A stretch of DNA of 64,000 nt. It comes from JBFWRK01 sp050248955. Its GTDB lineage: Bacteria; Actinomycetota; Acidimicrobiia; Acidimicrobiales; Ilumatobacteraceae. Location: NCBI GenBank assembly GCA_050248955.1, contig JBFWRK010000007.1:62001-126000 (forward strand), written 5' to 3'. The position numbers and the translations under genes are program-made. Under the pieces are notes generated by a model. That model made no database searches. It was not told where the DNA came from and saw only the letters and a list, made by a program, of their open reading frames with translations. Positions 47,947 through 55,570 of this stretch are shown here, in pieces (position 1 is the first letter of the stretch; each line of letters opens with the position of its first letter).

Positions 47947-48579
47947 TCAGCCGCCGGTCGCCGAGTACCAGCTCACGATGGCGTCGCCCCAGCACAGCGA
48001 GATCCACGCGCCAGCCGCGAGCGCGGGGGCGTACGACGTGACGAGCGGCCGTTGCAGCACACCGGCTTCGGCGCGGCGACGGCTGACGAGCACGAGCGGC
48101 CCTGCCGACACTGCACCGATGACCAGACCGAGCCCGAGCCCGAGCCCGACGCGCCCGAGACCGAACCAGCCGAGCGTGGTTCCGATGAGCGCGGCGTAGC
48201 CGACCTCGTAGGAGCTCAGACTGTCGGGCGACGCGACATGCACGGCGAACACGGCGAGGCACGCGACGAGACCGCCGACGACCGACCCGAAGAGGCGGTC
48301 AGGTTCGGCCGTGACCGTGGCGCCGATCGCCTGCGCGGTCAGCACGACGAGGATGGACACGACCAGCGCGCCGCGGGACAAGCGGTGCTGGCGCAGCTCG
48401 ATGCCGACGACGAGGCACGAGATGAGCGTGAACGCGATCGCGGCAGGGAGCGCGGCCGCCGGCCGCAGCACCGCCGCGGTGATCACGCTGAGCACCAACC
48501 CCAGCCCCGCGGACATCGCCATGTGCCCAGTGTCCTGGGCGTCCGGTCGGGTGCCAACCGTGTCGAGGGACCCATTCAC
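47947..48579 (-). CDS. Degenerate prepilin-peptidase (A24)-like membrane protein
   Basis: A 210-residue protein with about six membrane helices. Its layout matches the membrane part of A24 prepilin peptidases: a first cytoplasmic motif reading GIELRQHRLSRGAL where IDLR-type sequence with the catalytic aspartate is normal, a second motif reading SSYEVGYAALIGTTLGWFGL in place of G-x-GD-x-xLGA, and a C-terminal LVTSYAPALAAGAWISL like IPFGPFLALGA. Both catalytic aspartates appear replaced. It lacks the zinc-finger N-terminal domain. The intact peptidase is at 57558. GTG 48579 or ATG 48522 is the start; divergent from the DNA ligase gene. Confidence 0.65.
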   Translation of the reverse strand: MNGSLDTVGTRPDAQDTGHMAMSAGLGLVLSVITAAVLRPAAALPAAIAFTLISCLVVGIELRQHRLSRGALVVSILVVLTAQAIGATVTAEPDRLFGSVVGGLVACLAVFAVHVASPDSLSSYEVGYAALIGTTLGWFGLGRVGLGLGLGLVIGAVSAGPLVLVSRRRAEAGVLQRPLVTSYAPALAAGAWISLCWGDAIVSWYSATGG

Positions 48580-48643
48580 CGAGGGCGTTCACGGGCACGC
48601 TCGCATCGCTCCAACTTGAGCGAACCGAGCAGTTGCGGCTCCG

Positions 48644-48649
48644 TAAGGT
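48644..48649 (+). promoter_or_regulatory. Predicted -10 box of the DNA ligase gene
   Basis: TAAGGT on the plus strand, 6 bases before the GTG at 48656. Confidence 0.45.
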
Positions 48650-48655
48650 GTCGGT

Positions 48656-49738
48656 GTGCAGCTGCCGGTGTCCCCACCCGTGAAGCCGATGCTGGCGAAG
48701 GCGATCGAGGGCATCCCCGCCGACGGCGACCTGATCTTCGAGCCGAAGTACGACGGCTTCCGCTGCATCGTCTTCCGCGACCGCGACGAGATCGTGCTCG
48801 GCTCGCGCAACGAACGCCCACTCACCCGGTACTTCCCGGAGATGGTCGTCGCGCTGCGCGAGCACCTCCCCGAGCGGTGCGTCGTCGACGGCGAGCTCGT
48901 CGTGGTCGTCGACGACCGGCTCGACTTCGACGCACTGCAGCAGCGGATCCACCCTGCGGACTCGCGGGTGCGCATGCTCGCGGAGCGCACACCGGCGAGC
49001 TTCATGGCGTTCGACCTCCTCGCGCTCGGCGACGACGACCTGCGCCGCCGGCCGTTCGCCGAACGACGGCGCCTCCTCGCTGGCGCGCTCGAACACGCCG
49101 GTCCGCCGGTGCACCTCACGCCGAGCACGGAGCATCGCACCGTGGCCCAGGACTGGTTCGTGCGCTTCGAGGGTGCCGGACTCGACGGCCTCATCGCGAA
49201 GCCGGCGGACGGCCAGTACGTCGAGGACAAGCGCGTGCAGTTCAAGGTGAAGCACATCCGCTCCGCCGACGTCGTCGTCGCCGGATACCGGTGGCACAAG
49301 GACGAGCAGGGGGTCGGGTCGCTGCTCCTCGGTCTCTACGACGAGGGGACGCTGCACCACGTCGGCGTCGCGGCGAGCTTCTCGGCGAAGCGGCGCACCG
49401 AGTTGGTGGACGAGCTGTCGCCGTTCGTCGACGGCGCTCTCGACGATCATCCGTGGCGCGAGTGGGCCGACGCCCAAGCGCACGAATCGGGCCGGATGCC
49501 GGGCGCGCCGAGCCGGTGGAGCGGCCAGCGCGACGCGACCTGGATCCCACTGCGGATCGAGCGGGTGTGCGAGGTGAAGTACAGCAGCACGTTGAGCGGA
49601 CGCTTCCGCGGCGTCACGCAGTTCCTCCGTTGGCGAGTCGACAAGCTGCCGAAGGACTGCACCTACGAGCAGCTCGACGAGCCGGAGCCGCTGGGCTTCA
49701 GCGATGTCCTCGGCGCGGGCGAGGCACAGCGTCACTAA
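48656..49738 (+). CDS. ATP-dependent DNA ligase (LigC-like)
   Basis: A 360-residue ligase. The nucleotidyl-lysine is in EPKYDGFRC (Lys31); further motifs are VVDGELVVV, FDLLALGDDD, GLDGLIAKPADGQY, and FKVKHIRSADVVV. An OB-fold C-terminus follows (SLLLGLYDEGTLHHVGV, RIERVCEVKYSS). The size and order match mycobacterial LigC, which serves a back-up repair path; no Ku or LigD gene is in this window. GTG start, leaderless. The 3' end overlaps the CopCD gene by 4 bases. Confidence 0.9.
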   Translation: MQLPVSPPVKPMLAKAIEGIPADGDLIFEPKYDGFRCIVFRDRDEIVLGSRNERPLTRYFPEMVVALREHLPERCVVDGELVVVVDDRLDFDALQQRIHPADSRVRMLAERTPASFMAFDLLALGDDDLRRRPFAERRRLLAGALEHAGPPVHLTPSTEHRTVAQDWFVRFEGAGLDGLIAKPADGQYVEDKRVQFKVKHIRSADVVVAGYRWHKDEQGVGSLLLGLYDEGTLHHVGVAASFSAKRRTELVDELSPFVDGALDDHPWREWADAQAHESGRMPGAPSRWSGQRDATWIPLRIERVCEVKYSSTLSGRFRGVTQFLRWRVDKLPKDCTYEQLDEPEPLGFSDVLGAGEAQRH

Positions 49739-51555
49739 CCGTTCAGGCCGGTTCCGATCGTCGTCGTCGTGTCGTCGCCCTCGTCCTCGTCAGCGCCTTC
49801 CGGCGCGGGCACGTTGAACGATCCGGTGAGCTTCGGCAGCGCGCCATCGGTGCTGCTCGAGGTGACGGAGATCAGCCACTGTCCCGACGCGCCGAGGGGC
49901 ACCTCGTCGACGACGAGCGTGCCGCGGCCGGTCAACGTCGGCGTGACGGGGATGACGATGCTCGCTGCGTCGCCGTTCGCCGGGTCGAGCTGGACGGTCA
50001 TCTCGACGAGGCCGACGGCCGGCTGGTCGACATCGATCGTGATGCTGTTCAGGCCGACCTCCAGGGGACCGACCCCGACGCTGACGGTCACGCCCGTCGC
50101 CGTCATCGGCACGGTCTGTACCGGCTTCACGCTGTTCACCGCCGATTCCGGAGTGAGCCCCTCCGGGATGCTGCCCATCATCCACGCCGAGAGCCCGATG
50201 ACGACGACCCCGGCGAGCACCTCGCTGCCGACGGCGCGCTTCAGCCGGCTCGCGGTGCGAGCCGGCAGGTGATCGAGGCGGCCGACGCGGGCGGCGACGG
50301 TGTGCCGGTTGATCGTGCCGATGTAGGCCATCGCGGCGACAGCAACAGCCTTGACCAGGAGTATCCGTCCGTAGCCGGTCGACAGCAGGTTCGACGGACC
50401 GCCGACGAGCCGCGCAGTCTGCAGCGCGCCGCTCGCGACGACCGCGACCAAGGCCGGCGCGGCGATGCCCGTGAAGCCTCGTACGGCGTGGACGAGGTCC
50501 TCCTCACCCGGTCCGGCGAGCACGACGCGGGCGAGCAGCACGATCCCGCCGAACCACGCCGCGAACGAGAGCGCGTGCACGATGCCGGCTGGCGCGGCGA
50601 GGAACCCGAGGGAGCTGTCGCCCTCACGGCTGAAGCCCATCGTGACGAGCGCCAGCGCGGGTGCGGCGAACGCGGGGATCTGCGTGGCCGCGTCGATCAC
50701 CCGCTCGGGGCGCAAGGCCACCCAGCCGCACGCGGCCACCAGGATCAGCCGCGCGAGCAGCGCGATGCCCGGGCGCGTGTCGGTGAGGTCGGTCCACGAG
50801 CCCGGTGACAGCGACGAGCCGAGCGAGCTGCCGGTGTCGACGGCGCGCGTGCAGATCACGAGGACCACGGTGCTGACGAGCGCGATCGCCCACATGAGCC
50901 GCAGGTGCCGCGCCGTGAGCACGTACTCGACACCCTCCGGCCAGGCGAGGACGATGAGCAGGAGGCCGCCCGCGAAGGCGCCCAGCGAGAGGTAGGAGAT
51001 CCAGCGGGCGAACACGGCCAACGCCTTGGCGACGTCGGCCTCGTCGTCGGTCGCTGCCGTGGCCACACCGTCGCCGGTCGTCCCGTCGGTCGCGCTCGAC
51101 GTCGCGGTGGGCGCGTCGGTCGCCGTCGTACCGACCGCCGTCGTCGCCGACGGGTCGGTGGGAACGGTGGCGGCCGTCGTTGCCGTGGTCGCGCCGGCGA
51201 TCGTGAACTGGTAGTTGCCGGTGGTACCCCCGGCCGTCCACGTGACGCGGTAGATGTCGGCGGTGAGCGCCCCGACGATCGGGATGATCCAGGTCTGGTC
51301 GTCGTCCCCGCGACCGACCGCGCCGAGCGGCACCGTCGAGTTCGCGCTGTTCTGCATCACGACGCGGGGTGGTTCGGTCAGCGGTTCGCTGAACACCAGC
51401 AGCAGCTCGGTCGGTCCGGGCGGCTGCAGGGTCTCACCGTCGGCTGGCGAGGTGCCGTCGCTGATCTGCGCTGCGGCCGCGGCAGGGCGCGGCGCGGCTC
51501 CGAGTAGCAGGAGCAGCGCAAACCCACCGGCCATGAGGAGGCGACGAACGCTCAT
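49735..51555 (-). CDS. CopC-CopD copper-resistance fusion protein
   Basis: A 606-residue exported/membrane protein. A signal peptide (residues 1-28) is followed by a CopC-like beta-sandwich (DGTSPADGETLQPPGPTELL, VFSEPLTEPP), then a Thr-rich linker, a CopD domain with about eight helices (from YLSLGAFAGGLLLIVLAWPE to HALSFAAWFGGIVLLARVV and ARTASRLKRAV) and a C-terminal extracellular beta domain of YtkA-like type (LNSITIDVDQPAVGLVEMTV). The usual CopC N-terminal HA-containing copper site is replaced by QISDGTSP, so metal binding may be altered. It reads divergently from dnaX. Confidence 0.85.
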   Translation of the reverse strand: MSVRRLLMAGGFALLLLLGAAPRPAAAAAQISDGTSPADGETLQPPGPTELLLVFSEPLTEPPRVVMQNSANSTVPLGAVGRGDDDQTWIIPIVGALTADIYRVTWTAGGTTGNYQFTIAGATTATTAATVPTDPSATTAVGTTATDAPTATSSATDGTTGDGVATAATDDEADVAKALAVFARWISYLSLGAFAGGLLLIVLAWPEGVEYVLTARHLRLMWAIALVSTVVLVICTRAVDTGSSLGSSLSPGSWTDLTDTRPGIALLARLILVAACGWVALRPERVIDAATQIPAFAAPALALVTMGFSREGDSSLGFLAAPAGIVHALSFAAWFGGIVLLARVVLAGPGEEDLVHAVRGFTGIAAPALVAVVASGALQTARLVGGPSNLLSTGYGRILLVKAVAVAAMAYIGTINRHTVAARVGRLDHLPARTASRLKRAVGSEVLAGVVVIGLSAWMMGSIPEGLTPESAVNSVKPVQTVPMTATGVTVSVGVGPLEVGLNSITIDVDQPAVGLVEMTVQLDPANGDAASIVIPVTPTLTGRGTLVVDEVPLGASGQWLISVTSSSTDGALPKLTGSFNVPAPEGADEDEGDDTTTTIGTGLNG

Positions 51556-51667
51556 CTTGTGAGCGCACGGTAGTTGTGCTCCCCCTGCGCGGTGAGGGAT
51601 GGCCGGGCACCGGTGATCCGGCTCCGGGGCACGCGCCCGCTTCGACTCCGACGCGACACCCCCTGGG

Positions 51668-51673
51668 TAGGCT
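51668..51673 (+). promoter_or_regulatory. Predicted -10 box of dnaX
   Basis: TAGGCT on the plus strand, 7 bases before the ATG at 51681. A TACCGT for the CopCD gene lies on the opposite strand 11 bases before its ATG. Confidence 0.45.
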
Positions 51674-51680
51674 CGCCGTG

Positions 51681-53654
51681 ATGGCTACGCAGTCGCTCTA
51701 CCGCCGCTACCGGCCCCGCCGCTTCAGCGAGGTGAAGGGGCAGGACCACGTGGTGCGGGCGCTCCGCAACGCCGTGATGCACGAGCGCGAGGGACAGGCG
51801 TACCTCTTCTCCGGCCCGCGCGGCACTGGCAAGACCACGTCAGCCCGCATCCTCGCGAAGGTCCTCAACTGCGAGCTGCCGAAGGACGGTGAGCCGTGCT
51901 GCGCATGCGCGTCGTGCCTCGCCGTGGAAGCCGGCTCGAGCTACGACGTCCACGAGCTCGACGCAGCGAGCAACAACGGCGTCGAGGCGATGCGCGACCT
52001 CATCGAGAAGACCATGCTCGGCACCCCTGGACGCCACAAGGTCTACATCCTCGACGAAGTGCACATGCTCTCGAAGGCGGCCGAGGCGGCGCTGCTGAAG
52101 ACGCTCGAGGAGCCGCCGCCGCATGTCGTGTTCGTGCTCGCCACCACCGATCCGCAGAAGGTCAGCGAGACGATCCGGTCCCGTACCCAGCACCTGCAGT
52201 TCCACCTGCTGCCGATGGACGAGCTCGAGGCGCACATCCGCTGGGTGATCGAGGATGCCGGGCTCGACGTCGCCGAGGGAGCGATCGAGGCGGTGTTGCG
52301 CCGCGGAGGCGGCTCCGCACGAGACACGCTCTCCGCGCTCGAGGTCGTCGCGGCCTCCGGCGGGATCGCCCCCGAGGATGCCCCACTCGACGAGTTCGTC
52401 GAATCGCTGATCGAGGCCGACCCCGGCCGGGCGCTCGCCGCCGTCGCCGCGTCCATCCACCAGGGGCGCGACGCGCGGGCGCTCACCGAGTCGCTGATCG
52501 CCCACCTGCGCGACTGCTTCCTCGCCCTGATGGCGCCCGAGCTGCTGCACCTGCCCGACCACCGGGCCGAGCAGGTGGGAGGCCTCGCGCAGCGACTCGG
52601 CGCGGCGTCCACCGTTCGGGCGATCGAGACGCTCGGCTCGATGCTGGTCGACATGCGTCACGCGCCCGACCCGCGGGTGCTGCTCGAGGTCGCCATGGTG
52701 AAGCTCACCGATCCGCACGCCGACCCCGGCCTCGCCGCGCTCGTGGCTCGGGTGGAGAAGCTCGAACAGGCGCTCGCCCGCGGCGCGGGTGCTGGCGCAG
52801 CCGGGAGCAGCGGCGCCACCGCCGCCGGCGCAGGCGTGACTGCGGTTGCCCGGTCGACCCCGCAAGATCCGACGACGGGGCGCGCCGTGCTCGGTGGCCG
52901 GGCGAGGCGACCCGACGCGCCCGCTGCTGCACCTGCTGCTGCAGCGCCCTCCGTCGCAGCGCCCTCTGTCGTACCGAGGTCCGGGCCGCCGGCGTCTGCT
53001 GAGCCCCCCGCAACACGGCCGGCGGCGAGCACGTCGACCGACGCAGCCGCAGCAGCACCTGCCGGCGCACCAGCGACCGCGGCCGCAGCCGTGGTCAGGG
53101 GCGACGACGTCGCTGGGGCTGCCCCAGCAGCGCACCCGTCGCCGCCCGCCGCCGATGAGCCGGCACCGGCACCGGTGGTCGCGGTCGCACCGTCGATCGG
53201 CATCACCGAACCCGCTCCTGCAGCGGGAGGCGACACAGCGCCCCCGACGCGCGACCAGCTGACGTTGGCCTGGGCGGACGAGATCCTCGCCGGCCTGCGA
53301 CCGATCGCCAAGGCGCTCTTCGCCGCCGGGCGCTTCGTCGGCGAGCGTGAAGGCGGCATGGCGCTGGCGCTGCCGAACGATGCTCACCGGAGGCGCTGTG
53401 AAGAGCACCGCGCCGACGTCGAGCGGGTGATCGCGGCCCACTTCGGTGTGCCGGTGCGACTCGTGCTGGTGACCGACGATGGCACGTCCGCCGCGGTGGG
53501 ACCGCACGATCCACCCCAGCGGCCGGTTCCTCAGGCCGACGACGAGGTCGATCTGTCGGCACTCGTGGACGCCCCGAAGGATTCCACGACGAGCGGCGTC
53601 GAACGCATCGCCGCCGCTTTCCCCGGCGCCAAGCTCGTCGACGAGGAGCGCTGA
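51681..53654 (+). CDS. dnaX: DNA polymerase III subunits gamma and tau
   Basis: Clamp-loader ATPase, 657 residues. Residues 1-360 hold the AAA+ core: LYRRYRPRRFSEVKGQDHVV, Walker A FSGPRGTGKTTSA (Lys51), a zinc module (CELPKDGEPCCACASC), Walker B VYILDEVHML and sensor LATTDPQKV. Residues 375-530 are an Ala/Pro/Thr-rich linker with repeated AAP and PSV units. The last 110 residues form the tau-specific domain. No A-rich slippery site for gamma frameshifting is obvious. recR follows directly. Confidence 0.95.
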   Translation: MATQSLYRRYRPRRFSEVKGQDHVVRALRNAVMHEREGQAYLFSGPRGTGKTTSARILAKVLNCELPKDGEPCCACASCLAVEAGSSYDVHELDAASNNGVEAMRDLIEKTMLGTPGRHKVYILDEVHMLSKAAEAALLKTLEEPPPHVVFVLATTDPQKVSETIRSRTQHLQFHLLPMDELEAHIRWVIEDAGLDVAEGAIEAVLRRGGGSARDTLSALEVVAASGGIAPEDAPLDEFVESLIEADPGRALAAVAASIHQGRDARALTESLIAHLRDCFLALMAPELLHLPDHRAEQVGGLAQRLGAASTVRAIETLGSMLVDMRHAPDPRVLLEVAMVKLTDPHADPGLAALVARVEKLEQALARGAGAGAAGSSGATAAGAGVTAVARSTPQDPTTGRAVLGGRARRPDAPAAAPAAAAPSVAAPSVVPRSGPPASAEPPATRPAASTSTDAAAAAPAGAPATAAAAVVRGDDVAGAAPAAHPSPPAADEPAPAPVVAVAPSIGITEPAPAAGGDTAPPTRDQLTLAWADEILAGLRPIAKALFAAGRFVGEREGGMALALPNDAHRRRCEEHRADVERVIAAHFGVPVRLVLVTDDGTSAAVGPHDPPQRPVPQADDEVDLSALVDAPKDSTTSGVERIAAAFPGAKLVDEER

Positions 53655-53655
53655 C

Positions 53656-54264
53656 ATGGCCGGTGCCTACGCACCTGTGGTCCAGTCGTTGATCGACGAG
53701 CTCGGTCGGCTACCCGGCATCGGACCGAAGTCCGCGCAGCGGATCGCCTTCCACCTCCTGAAGCAGCCCGCCGCCGACGTCGAGCGCCTGTCACGCTCGA
53801 TCGTCGAAGCCAAGGAGCGGGTCCGCTTCTGCGCGCGGTGCTTCAACGTGTCCGAGGCCGAGCTGTGCGGCATCTGCCTCGACAGCCGCCGCGACCAGAC
53901 CGTCCTGTGCGTCGTGGAAGAAGCGCGCGACGTCGTGGCGATCGAGAAGACCGGCGAGTTCCGCGGCCGCTACCACGTCCTGCTCGGGGCGATCAGCCCG
54001 ATCGACGGCATCGGGCCGGAGCAGCTGAAGATCCGCGAGCTCCTCACGCAGCTCGGCTCGGGCGAGATCACCGAGGTCATCATCTGCACCAATCCCAACA
54101 TCGAGGGTGAGGCGACGGCGCTGTACCTCGCCAGGCTGCTGAAGCCGCTCGGGATCGTCGTCAGCCGCATCGCGAGCGGCCTGCCGGTGGGGGGTGACCT
54201 CGAGTACGCCGACGAACTCACGCTCGGGCGAGCGCTCGAGGGCCGGCGGACGATCGACGCCTGA
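53656..54264 (+). CDS. recR: Recombination protein RecR
   Basis: Recombinational repair protein, 202 residues. It has the helix-hairpin-helix (LGRLPGIGPKSAQRIAFHLL), the four-cysteine zinc finger (CARCFNVSEAELCGIC), and the Toprim domain (VEEARDVVAIEKTGEFRGRY, EVIICTNPNIEGEATALYL). The ATG is one base after the dnaX stop. In many bacteria a ybaB gene sits between dnaX and recR; here it is absent. Possible terminator structures lie well downstream. Confidence 0.97.
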   Translation: MAGAYAPVVQSLIDELGRLPGIGPKSAQRIAFHLLKQPAADVERLSRSIVEAKERVRFCARCFNVSEAELCGICLDSRRDQTVLCVVEEARDVVAIEKTGEFRGRYHVLLGAISPIDGIGPEQLKIRELLTQLGSGEITEVIICTNPNIEGEATALYLARLLKPLGIVVSRIASGLPVGGDLEYADELTLGRALEGRRTIDA

Positions 54265-54346
54265 GCGGCGCCTCCGCGCCGCAGCTGGGGCGAACAGCTG
54301 GATCACGCAGCCCCGAGCGAGCAGCGTCGTGGGACCCCGCCCGGGG

Positions 54347-54374
54347 CGCTCGACGCTCGACGCTCGACGCTCGA
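54347..54374 (+). repeat. 7-bp tandem repeat, four copies
   Basis: CGCTCGA at 54347, 54354, 54361 and 54368, followed by a degenerate CGCCCGA. Confidence 0.9.
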
Positions 54375-54400
54375 CGCCCGAGAACGATGCCCGGACGCGT

Positions 54401-54463
54401 CTGGGGCACCACGCTTCGAGAAGGTAGCGGGCGGACAGGCCTACTCGAGGTGTGGTGCCCCAG
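54401..54463 (+). terminator. 20-bp inverted repeat after recR, possible terminator
   Basis: Left arm 54401-54420 (CTGGGGCACCACGCTTCGAG) and right arm 54444-54463 (CTCGAGGTGTGGTGCCCCAG) pair over 20 bp with two positions that are G-U in RNA, around a 23-base loop. It is the strongest long hairpin in the window. It could end recR transcription, but no T-run follows and the loop is long, so a structured RNA is also possible. Confidence 0.6.
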
Positions 54464-54855
54464 AAGGGGGCGAGACGTCGACAGCAGGATGGATTGTGCG
54501 GCGTCTGCGCTGATCAAGTTGTGTCAGTTACATTACAACGGTTGCGTCACCGTGACAAGTGTGTCTGATCGATGTCGACATCCGGTCAGGGTTGATCAAG
54601 TGCATCACCCCAGGTCAGCGCACCGACGCAGATCGCAGAATCCTTGAAACAATCGCGCGGCGAGCGAGCGGCGGCTCTTGTATCCCACGCAGCGTGGCGA
54701 GCTACACACTGGGTAGAGCCGATCGGCCTAGACGATTTTCAATGTCCGTGAAGTCACTACATGTGATCGTCGAACTACTTTTCGTGCCAAGCGACGGCGG
54801 TCGCACATCCCTGCCAGAAACCTCTGGCGTCCACGTGAAAGGCGGGCAGTCCAAC

Positions 54856-55227
54856 ATGGACAGCGAACTCATGGAGACGGCGGCGGTCACCCCGCGACGT
54901 CGTGAGCGGGGCTTCACCCTGGTCGAGCTCCTCATCGTCATCGTCATCCTCGGCGTGCTCTCGACGGTCGCGGTCTTCGCGGTCCGCGGGATCACCGACA
55001 AGGGCGATGTCGCGGCCTGTCAGGCCGACTACAAGACGCTCGAGACGGGCATCGAGGCCCTCGCGGCCCAGTGGCCGGCCGATCTGCCGACCGAGGCCAA
55101 CCTGATCGCTCGCGGCTTCCTGCGGGCACCGGGCTCGGCGAAGTACGACATCGTCTCCGCGACGGACATCGACGCGGTCGCCGGTGGCTCGTGCGTCGGC
55201 AAGTACGACCCGGACGGCAACCCCTGA
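54856..55227 (+). CDS. Type IV major pilin-like prepilin
   Basis: A 123-residue prepilin. The class III signal is RRRERGFTLVELLIVIVILG: cleavage after Gly19, Phe20 methylated, Glu24 at position +5. After the hydrophobic helix the globular part (YKTLETGIEALAAQWPADLP) is short and has a C-terminal cysteine (GGSCVGKYDPDG) that can pair with Cys in AACQADY. It resembles actinobacterial T4P major pilins. ATG 54856 was chosen; a much longer frame starts further upstream but has no pilin features. It lies opposite to the pil operon and is followed by a strong terminator. Confidence 0.9.
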   Translation: MDSELMETAAVTPRRRERGFTLVELLIVIVILGVLSTVAVFAVRGITDKGDVAACQADYKTLETGIEALAAQWPADLPTEANLIARGFLRAPGSAKYDIVSATDIDAVAGGSCVGKYDPDGNP

Positions 55228-55247
55228 GCTGACAACTCGCGCACACC

Positions 55248-55281
55248 GAAGGAGGGCCGGGCACTCGCCCGGCCCTCCTTC
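55248..55281 (+). terminator. Strong terminator of the pilin gene
   Basis: A perfect 15-bp stem (GAAGGAGGGCCGGGC with its complement) with loop ACTC, 20 bases after the pilin stop. No T-run follows, which is common in high-GC bacteria. Confidence 0.85.
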
Positions 55282-55285
55282 GCGT

Positions 55286-55349
55286 CCCCGCACCCGCACC
55301 ACATCCACCGCCCGCACCCGCACCCGCACCCCCACACCCGCACCCGCAT
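55286..55349 (+). repeat. CCCGCA-rich simple repeat
   Basis: A purely low-complexity tract of CCCGCA and related hexamers, imperfect, immediately after the pilin terminator. Confidence 0.85.
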
Positions 55350-55380
55350 ACCGCGCCCCGCGCCCCCGCCCCGCGCGCCC

Positions 55381-55568
55381 GGAGGTTGTCGGGGTTGTGC
55401 ACGGCGAGCGTGCAGAACGCTGCCAACATCGGGGAGCCGGAGCGCGCGACTGCGCCCCGCGGCCCGCACACGGCGCGACAGGAGGTTGTCGGGGGTTTGC
55501 ACGGCGAGCGTGCAGAACGCTGCCAACATCGCGGAGTCGGAGCGCGCGACTGCGGCCCCGAGCCCGGC
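55381..55568. repeat. Two long direct repeats with a palindromic core
   Basis: Copies start at 55381 and 55491 (period 110). Over the first 74 bases they differ at four positions. Each contains TGCACGGCGAGCGTGCA-like sequence, which is a 6-bp stem with a 5-base loop (perfect in copy A as TGCACG/CGTGCA), and the block CAGAACGCTGCCAACATC. The second copy ends at the stop of the DUF429 gene. I see no coding sense in them and no third copy in this window. Confidence 0.85.
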
Positions 55569-55570
55569 GT

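Larger units (their letters stand above)
54265..54855 (+). promoter_or_regulatory. Long intergenic region upstream of the pilin gene
   Basis: 591 bases without a supported gene. From 54480 the DNA is clearly poorer in GC than the rest of the window. It contains four CGCTCGA 7-mers, a 20-bp inverted repeat, TGATCAAGT at 54511 and 54593, and an 11-base perfect inverted repeat GTCACCGTGAC at 54546-54556 that could be a regulator site. I cannot name a promoter with confidence. I find no riboswitch consensus (c-di-GMP classes were looked for by eye). Confidence 0.55.

Noticed and set aside
51556..51680. SRP RNA or tRNA next to dnaX
   Set aside because: Such RNAs often sit here, but no GGAAGCAGCC-like SRP core and no cloverleaf were found by eye.
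54640..54780. c-di-GMP-I riboswitch upstream of the pilin gene
   Set aside because: GGC...AGAGCC and GGCCTAGAC look slightly like the motif, but the invariant loop and receptor are missing.
54559..54855. Pilin start far upstream
   Set aside because: The frame is open, but the residues do not form a prepilin leader; the normal leader begins at 54856.
55381..55568. CRISPR array
   Set aside because: Only two copies, long (74 bp) and with 36-base unique spacing; no cas genes in the window.
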